Positions 59,256 to 64,000 of a stretch of DNA of 64,000 nucleotides are shown here, piece by piece; position 1 is the first letter of the stretch, and each line of letters begins with the position of its first letter. Both the position numbers and the translations under genes were made by a program. The notes beneath the pieces are model-generated. The model ran no database searches. It saw only the letters and a list, made by a program, of their open reading frames with translations, and had not been told where the DNA came from. Origin of the DNA: Candidatus Eisenbacteria bacterium (GTDB lineage: Bacteria; Orphanbacterota; Orphanbacteria; Orphanbacterales; Orphanbacteraceae); NCBI GenBank assembly GCA_016930695.1, contig JAFGGD010000030.1, forward strand, positions 244,321-308,320, read 5' to 3'.

Positions 59256-60230
59256 ATGATGCGACGCGTCCTGCCGATCCTGCTCATGGCCCTTTTGGCC
59301 GCATCCCCCGCGTTCCCCTTCGCCAAGTACGGCGGCGAGTTTCTCGCCACCGGCATCGGCGCCCGCCCCCTCGGCATGGGAGGCGCCTTCGTCTCCATCG
59401 CCGACGACGCCTCCGCCGGCTATTGGAATCCGGCGGGGATCATCTTCGTGCAGAGCCGGGAGATGATCTTCATGCACTCCGAACGTTTCGGCGATCTGAT
59501 CAACTACGACGCGGGAAGCTTCGTGCAGCAGTTGGGCGACAGCAACCGGAACCGTTCCGCGTTCGGTTTCTCCTTCACGCGCCTCGGTATCGACGACATC
59601 CCCTACACGCGGATGAACGAGACATCGGGACGGGTCGAGGTGGACCGCTACGTGACCGACGCCGAGTGGGGACTCTTCCTCTCCTACGGGCGGCTCTGGA
59701 CCAACTCGATCGCCGTCGGCGGAAGCGTCAAAATGGTGAGGAAAAGCGTCGGGGACGACAGCGCCATGGGCCTCGGTTTCGACCTGGGCGCGCTGATCCG
59801 CCCCTGGAGGCGCCTCTCCGTCGGCGTGAACCTGCAGGACGCGACCACCACCTTCCTCGTCTGGGACGACGTCACCGAGACGATCCTCCCCACCTTGAAG
59901 TGCGGCCTCTCCTATCCCTTCGACATCCCCGCCCTGAAGGGGAAGCTCACCGTCGCCGCCGACCTGGACGCCCGTTTCGAGGGACGGAAAAGCGCCACGG
60001 CGTACTGGATCGGCAGCGCCAGCGCCGACCTCCGCCTCGGCGTCGAGTATTGGTACGCCGAGAGGCTCGCCCTCCGATTCGGTCAAGAGCGTTCCGAACA
60101 GAACGACTGGGCCGCCGGCGCGGGCTTCCGGATCCCGGTCGGAGGGAACACGCTCGGCCTGGACTACGCGTTTCTCGAGAACAGCTATCTCGACGATATC
60201 CACCGCGTGTCCGGATCCTTCTCTTTCTAG
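59256..60230 (+). CDS. PorV/PorQ-family outer-membrane beta-barrel protein
   Basis: 324 residues. Signal peptide MMRRVLPILLMALLAASPAFPFA, then KYGGEFLATGIGARPLGMGGAFVSIADDASAGYWNPAG, the hallmark of the PorV/UPF0164 (FadL-like) family. The rest alternates polar and hydrophobic residues with Gly-rich turns and ends in Phe (SGSFSF), as outer-membrane barrels do. I chose ATG 59256, about 6 nt after AGGA; ATGs at 59250 and 59259 are close alternatives. PorV proteins are attachment shuttles of type IX secretion in Bacteroidetes; no other T9SS gene is visible, so a transport role is equally possible. Confidence 0.8.
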   Translation: MMRRVLPILLMALLAASPAFPFAKYGGEFLATGIGARPLGMGGAFVSIADDASAGYWNPAGIIFVQSREMIFMHSERFGDLINYDAGSFVQQLGDSNRNRSAFGFSFTRLGIDDIPYTRMNETSGRVEVDRYVTDAEWGLFLSYGRLWTNSIAVGGSVKMVRKSVGDDSAMGLGFDLGALIRPWRRLSVGVNLQDATTTFLVWDDVTETILPTLKCGLSYPFDIPALKGKLTVAADLDARFEGRKSATAYWIGSASADLRLGVEYWYAERLALRFGQERSEQNDWAAGAGFRIPVGGNTLGLDYAFLENSYLDDIHRVSGSFSF

Positions 60231-60393
60231 CCCGGGACGCGCGCGGCGCTCCTGGCGCGAATCCGGACCGCGGCCGGCGAATCCGGCTCTCCCGCGCCGC
60301 TTCCCCGGCAGAGCCATGGCTCTCTCCCCGAGACGGAGACTTCCGCGCCGCGCCGGGAGAGCGCAATCCCACAACCACCCGTCCCCTTTTGGT
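60231..60393. other. Intergenic stretch with stem-loops between the PorV-like gene and lapA
   Basis: GC-rich, without a credible ORF. GCTCTCCCG (60286-60294) pairs with CGGGAGAGC (60354-60362), and between them lies the perfect 14-bp palindrome AGAGCCATGGCTCT (60310-60323). A direct repeat GCGAATCCGG precedes them (about 60257 and 60277). Probably the 3' end structure of the PorV-like transcript, or an operator zone ahead of the lapA promoter. Confidence 0.45.
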
Positions 60394-60422
60394 TTGACAG
60401 CCGTCGGCGCGCCCCCTACAAT
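60394..60422 (+). promoter_or_regulatory. Strong sigma70-type promoter for lapA-lapB
   Basis: TTGACA (60394-60399, perfect), 17-bp spacer, TACAAT (60417-60422, five of six). Transcription would start near 60429, giving a leader of about 37 nt that ends in GAGAGAGAGGGGAAC before the GTG. Confidence 0.7.
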
Positions 60423-60465
60423 GCCGGGCAAGAGGTAGCGCGCACGCGCGGAGAGAGAGGGGAAC

Positions 60466-60810
60466 GTGCTTCGAATCATCAGTTCATTCCTGCTCCTTCT
60501 GATCCTCCTCCTGGTGCTCGGGATCGCGGTTCTCAACCCGTCCCCCCGGGTCGCCCTGAACCTCTATTTCGGTACCTTCCGGGACGTCCCCCTGGTATTG
60601 GCGCTCTTCATCGCCTTCCTGCTCGGTTCGGTTCTGACCTTCTTCTATCTGCTCGGCCACACCTTCCGTCTCCGTCTGCGGATCCGGGAGATGAAGAACC
60701 GAAACCGGGACTATGAACGCGAGCTGATCGCCATCCGGAACATCCCGGTCGATCCGGGCGAGGCGTTGGACGAGGAGGAGCCCCGCACCGACCCGTCGGG
60801 CGAGGCGTAG
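60466..60810 (+). CDS. lapA: LapA-domain (DUF1049) inner-membrane protein
   Basis: 114 residues, two transmembrane helices (about 5-25 and 42-64), then a charged cytosolic helix (RLRLRIREMKNRNRDYERE). The pattern VLNPSPRVALNLYFGTFRDVPLVLALFIAFLLG is the LapA signature. LapA partners LapB in lipopolysaccharide assembly control. GTG start with a strong ribosome site; lapB follows after 15 bp. Confidence 0.85.
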   Translation: MLRIISSFLLLLILLLVLGIAVLNPSPRVALNLYFGTFRDVPLVLALFIAFLLGSVLTFFYLLGHTFRLRLRIREMKNRNRDYERELIAIRNIPVDPGEALDEEEPRTDPSGEA

Positions 60811-60825
60811 GAGAGCCGGTACGCG

Positions 60826-62025
60826 ATGGACGGATTCTCCTGGAACGAAGGGGCTTGGCCCTATCTTCTGGGCGCCGCCGCGTTGGTGGTGATCGCGCTC
60901 GTGGTTTGGCTCGCCCGCCGGGTCCGCCGCGCCCGCCCGCCCCGATCCCGCTACCTGGAAGCGCTGAACGCGCTTCTCGAGGGGGACGAGGAGACGGCGC
61001 TCCGGGAGCTGCGCGAGACGGTTCTCGCGGAACGCACCAATTTCGACGCCTACCTGCGGCTCGGCAACCTTCTCCGTAAAAAGGGGGCGGTGGACCGGGC
61101 GCTCCGCATCCACCGCGATCTCGACGTGGGCACCTTCTTCCGGCGCAAACTCTCGCGGACGGAAAAGCTGCGGGTCCGGGAGGCGATCGCCGACGACTAC
61201 ATGGCGGCGAGGCGCGCCCGGGACGCCCTGCGCGTGCTCGGCGATCTGCTCCGCCAGAACAAGGCGAACCCGCGCATCCGGAGCAAGATGGTGTCCATTC
61301 ACGAGCGCCTCCAGGAGTGGGACCGCGCCTTCGATCTGTACCGGGAGGGCTTCCGCATACGAAACGAAGCGGCGTCGGCGCCGATCGCGCGCTACCGGGC
61401 TTTCTGCGGATCCTCTTTCGAAAAGGCGGGGGAGAAGGAGAGGGCGGTCGAGGCTTACCAGGACGCGCTCAAGATCGACCCCAAATGCCCCGAGGCGCTA
61501 TACCGGCTGGGCGCGTTTTATCACGAACGGAAGGACCTGGAAAACGCGATTCTTTACTGGTCGCGTTTCCACATGGCCGCGCCCGATCAAGCCCATTTGA
61601 CCTTCGTGCGTTTCGAGAACGCGCTCTTCGAGACCGGCGACCTGAACCGGATGGAGGACGTGTACCGGATGATCCTCGAGGAGGCGCCGACCGAGGAACA
61701 CACTTTACTCAACCTCTCTTTGTTTTACGCAAGAAGAGGGGAAGCGGATTCGGCCCTCGAAACGGCCCGGGAGGCGGTGGAGCGCAATCCCGCCTCGGCG
61801 GCCGCCCGAGACCGGTTGGTTCAGCTCTCCATCGAAAGCCGGGCGTCGGACGGGGCACTCGCGGACCTCATCGCGTTCCTCAAGAACCACCCGCCGCCGG
61901 ACCGCTCCCTCTATTGTTCTCAGTGCGGCTACCGGGCGGAGGAACCGTTCTGGAGGTGTCCCCAGTGTCTGTTATGGAACACGATCTTCACCGGACCGGC
62001 CCGCACCTCTTCGGCCTCTTCCTGA
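60826..62025 (+). CDS. lapB: LapB-like TPR protein with C-terminal zinc ribbon
   Basis: 399 residues. An N-terminal membrane anchor (about 10-32), TPR helices from about 40 to 345, and a C-terminal rubredoxin-like knuckle with two Cys pairs (CSQCGYR...RCPQCLLWN). This is the exact plan of E. coli LapB (YciM), which binds FtsH and promotes LpxC turnover. Here LpxC is fused to FabZ, so the same control, if it exists, would also affect FabZ. The C-terminus overlaps the next gene by 52 bp. Confidence 0.88.
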   Translation: MDGFSWNEGAWPYLLGAAALVVIALVVWLARRVRRARPPRSRYLEALNALLEGDEETALRELRETVLAERTNFDAYLRLGNLLRKKGAVDRALRIHRDLDVGTFFRRKLSRTEKLRVREAIADDYMAARRARDALRVLGDLLRQNKANPRIRSKMVSIHERLQEWDRAFDLYREGFRIRNEAASAPIARYRAFCGSSFEKAGEKERAVEAYQDALKIDPKCPEALYRLGAFYHERKDLENAILYWSRFHMAAPDQAHLTFVRFENALFETGDLNRMEDVYRMILEEAPTEEHTLLNLSLFYARRGEADSALETAREAVERNPASAAARDRLVQLSIESRASDGALADLIAFLKNHPPPDRSLYCSQCGYRAEEPFWRCPQCLLWNTIFTGPARTSSASS

Positions 62026-62987
62026 TCTACCTGCTCACGTTTTTCGGAGCCGCCCGCGCCGATGACGAAATCCGGCGCCGGGCCGAGACGTGGATCGCGG
62101 AAGGGCGCTACGAAGAGGCGCGCGCCGAGTTGCTTCTCTACGCCGAGAGCGTTCCCGGAACGGACGCCGCCCGGGAGGCGCGCTTCCGGGCCGCCGGCCT
62201 GGAGAGGGACGGCGAGGCGTATCGCGCCGCCCTGGAGGGCCTGCTCGCCGAGAAGGAGGACGCGCGGGTCCGTCTGGCACTCGCGCGCTACCGGTACGCT
62301 CTCGGCGCCTACGAGGGGGCGGCCGAGGACTTCGACCTCGCCGCGAACCATCTCGCCGAGGCGGAGCGCGCCGACGCGCTCTGCTGGCGCGGCGCGTCGC
62401 TGATCGCTTCCGGCCGCGTCGACCGGGGCCTGGACATTCTCCTCCGGGTCGCCCGCGGGGAGGGGACTCCGGCGGAGCGGGCCCGTTTCCTCGCCGCCCA
62501 GATCCAACTGCGGGAAGGGGAAGCGGGCCGGGCCGCCGAGACGGCGGCGCCCCTGTTGGAGGGGTCGAATGATTTCGTCCTTCCCGCGCTCCACCTCCGC
62601 GCCAAAGCCCTTCTCGCCTCGGGGCGGGTGGAGGAGGCACGCGCCGCCTTCACCGAAGTGATCGACCGCGCCCCGGGGAGCGCCGAGTCGGTGGAAGCGC
62701 GCCTCGGCCTCGGCGCGGCCGAGCAGGCGGAGCGCGCCGCGGGCGGGAACGGATATTACATTCAGATCGCAAGTTTCTCCGACGGGGAAAACGCGCGCCG
62801 CTATTTGGAGGACCGCCGCGCCGAAGGAGTGGGTGCGCTCTCCCTCGCCGTCGTGCAGGAGGGAGACAAGACGCTTCATAAGGTGCGGATCGGTCCCTTC
62901 GCGGACGAAGAGGAGGCGGAGCGCGCGCGGGAGAGGCTCGCCGGCCAGGGCCTCGAGGGACACGTCGTCCGGGAGGATGGGGAGTAG
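61974..62987 (+). CDS. Exported TPR protein with C-terminal SPOR domain
   Basis: 337 residues from ATG 61974, overlapping lapB by 52 bp. A signal peptide (FGLFLIYLLTFFGAARA) is followed by TPR-like repeats rich in Ala, Arg and Glu (residues 25-250) and a SPOR domain (GYYIQIASFSDGENARRYL...LHKVRIGPFADEEEAERARERL). Periplasmic, probably bound to septal peptidoglycan. Resembles tetratricopeptide proteins of envelope maintenance; exact function unknown. Confidence 0.78.
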   Translation: MEHDLHRTGPHLFGLFLIYLLTFFGAARADDEIRRRAETWIAEGRYEEARAELLLYAESVPGTDAAREARFRAAGLERDGEAYRAALEGLLAEKEDARVRLALARYRYALGAYEGAAEDFDLAANHLAEAERADALCWRGASLIASGRVDRGLDILLRVARGEGTPAERARFLAAQIQLREGEAGRAAETAAPLLEGSNDFVLPALHLRAKALLASGRVEEARAAFTEVIDRAPGSAESVEARLGLGAAEQAERAAGGNGYYIQIASFSDGENARRYLEDRRAEGVGALSLAVVQEGDKTLHKVRIGPFADEEEAERARERLAGQGLEGHVVREDGE

Positions 62988-62988
62988 G

Positions 62989-64000
62989 ATGGAGGCGCGC
63001 ACCCCCATGATGCGCCAGTACTGGGCGATGAAGGAGCGCCACCCCGAAGCGATCCTTTTCTTCCGCATGGGGGATTTCTACGAAATGTTCCACGAGGACG
63101 CGGAGACCGCTTCGCGCGTCCTCGGTCTCACCCTAACGAGCCGCTCCAAAGGGGAGGAATCGCCGATCCCCCTCGCCGGCGTTCCCTGGCACAAGGCGGA
63201 CCACTACGTGGATCGCCTGCTGCGCGCCGGTTTCAAGGTGGCGATCTGCGACCAAACCGAGGATCCCAAAAAGGCGAAGGGGCTCGTCCGGCGCGAGGTG
63301 ACCGAGGTGGTCACGCCCGGGACCGCGCTCGGCGGGGCGCTGCTCGAGGGGAACCGCCCCAACTATCTGATGGCGCTCGCGCCGGGCCGCTCCGGTAAAG
63401 AGGAGCGGGTCGGCGTGGCCGCCATGGACGTCACCACCGGCGACTTCCGGATCGGCGAGCTGCCGCCGGAGGAGGTGGAGGAAGAAGTGGCGCGTTTCGA
63501 GCCGGCGGAGGTGCTCGTCCCCGACGGGGAAGAGGCGCGCTTCGCCGGACTCGGCCGGAACGGGCGCGCGCCGATGATCAGCCGCGTCGAGGAGTGGCGC
63601 TTCGACGGCGACCAGGGGGAGAGGACGCTCCGCGATCACTTCGGCGTGGAGACCCTCGACGGCTTCGGATGCTCCGGCCTCCCTCTCGGTCTCGCCGCCG
63701 CCGCGGTCCTCTTCGGTTATCTGCGCGACTTGGGACGCGACAACCTCCATCATGTCGACCGTGTCCGCGGAATCGGCGCGCGCACCCATATGATCCTGGA
63801 CGAAACGACCCGCCGGAACCTCGAGATCTTCCGGCCGATCCGTGAGGGGACCGAAGGGGCGACGCTACTCGCGATCGTGGACGGCTCGGTCACCTCCATG
63901 GGGGGGCGGCTCCTCCGGGAGTGGCTGATGCGCCCCCTGATCGACCCGGAGGCGATCGGCGCGCGTCTCGGCGCCGTGGAAGAGGGCGTGGAGCGGAGTG
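62989..64000 (+). CDS. mutS: DNA mismatch repair protein MutS, N-terminal part
   Basis: Open to the right edge of the window; 337 codons visible. The mismatch-recognition domain has the Phe-x-Glu motif within FFRMGDFYEMF (the Phe of the GDFYE segment stacks on mismatches), then LTSRSKG, PLAGVPWHKADHYVDRLL, KVAICDQTEDPKKAKGLVRREV and VTPGT. The connector and the start of the core lever follow (LDETTRRNLEIF, LLREWLMRPL). The ATPase domain lies outside. ATG 62989 is 1 bp after the previous stop, with GGGAGG upstream. Confidence 0.95.
   Translation, partial: MEARTPMMRQYWAMKERHPEAILFFRMGDFYEMFHEDAETASRVLGLTLTSRSKGEESPIPLAGVPWHKADHYVDRLLRAGFKVAICDQTEDPKKAKGLVRREVTEVVTPGTALGGALLEGNRPNYLMALAPGRSGKEERVGVAAMDVTTGDFRIGELPPEEVEEEVARFEPAEVLVPDGEEARFAGLGRNGRAPMISRVEEWRFDGDQGERTLRDHFGVETLDGFGCSGLPLGLAAAAVLFGYLRDLGRDNLHHVDRVRGIGARTHMILDETTRRNLEIFRPIREGTEGATLLAIVDGSVTSMGGRLLREWLMRPLIDPEAIGARLGAVEEGVERS

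Noticed and set aside
1-64000. Phage, transposon, CRISPR or toxin-antitoxin content
   Set aside because: I found no transposase, integrase, Cas or toxin-like proteins and no regularly spaced direct repeats. Composition looks uniform apart from a short AT-rich patch near 27330-27360.

Overview
The window is about 64 kb of gapless, high-GC bacterial chromosome (roughly two-thirds G+C by eye) with tight operons. Many neighbouring genes overlap by ATGA, GTGA or TTGA. It encodes a lipid A/LPS-making, outer-membrane bacterium. A fused LpxC-FabZ, bacillithiol genes (BshA, BshC), a Bacteroidetes-type GlmU and a PorV-like outer-membrane protein point to a high-GC lineage of or near the FCB superphylum, such as Eisenbacteria, Krumholzibacteria or Latescibacteria. 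That placement is inferred from gene content; no phylogenetic marker was compared. I see no insertion sequence, prophage, CRISPR array or rRNA.

Layout. (1) 1-9345: the end of a Skp/OmpH gene, then a lipid A operon: lpxD, lpxC-fabZ, lpxA, a Gfo/Idh oxidoreductase, an isoprenylcysteine-methyltransferase-like protein, lpxB, a DUF374 acyltransferase, waaA and lpxK. (2) 9355-19107: nadB, Memo and AMMECR1 proteins, a DUF62 SAM-cleaving enzyme, bshC, bshA, a Minf_1886-family protein, hsp20 and lon. (3) 19112-24451: two GT9 heptosyltransferase-like proteins around an MsbA-like exporter, then gmhB and a DUF3108 protein. (4) 24496-27205: a deoxyhypusine-synthase-like protein and a P5C dehydrogenase. 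(5) 27423-32713, minus strand: rmlB, rmlA, a pterin-binding methyltransferase, a homocysteine methyltransferase/MTHFR fusion and an RmlC-like epimerase.

(6) 32812-57627: a large exopolysaccharide/O-antigen locus on the plus strand. It starts with a strong sigma70-type promoter and a leader of about 370 nt that appears highly structured and holds a possible 31-codon upstream ORF. The locus has two priming phosphoglycosyltransferases, a Wza-like export lipoprotein, a Wzc/GumC-like chain-length protein, a CpsD-like ATPase without its Walker A lysine, a Wzx flippase, a Wzy/WaaL ligase flanked by two related giant membrane proteins, several glycosyltransferases, a DegT aminotransferase, a second Gfo/Idh enzyme, two alkaline-phosphatase-superfamily enzymes, a nucleotidyltransferase-fold protein and a SPOR lipoprotein. 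The last glycosyltransferase ORF ends inside tRNA-Gly. (7) 57618-64000: tRNA-Gly, tRNA-Cys and tRNA-Leu, alternative GlmU, a PorV-like protein, lapA, lapB, a SPOR/TPR protein and the start of mutS.

Together the genes make and export the cell-surface glycoconjugates. Regions 1 and 3 build lipid A and core and flip it; region 5 supplies dTDP-sugars; region 6 primes, assembles, flips, polymerises and exports a polysaccharide; lapAB may tune lipid A synthesis. The most unusual items are the structured leader with its upstream ORF, the CDS/tRNA overlap, the degenerate CpsD and the paired membrane proteins around Wzy.
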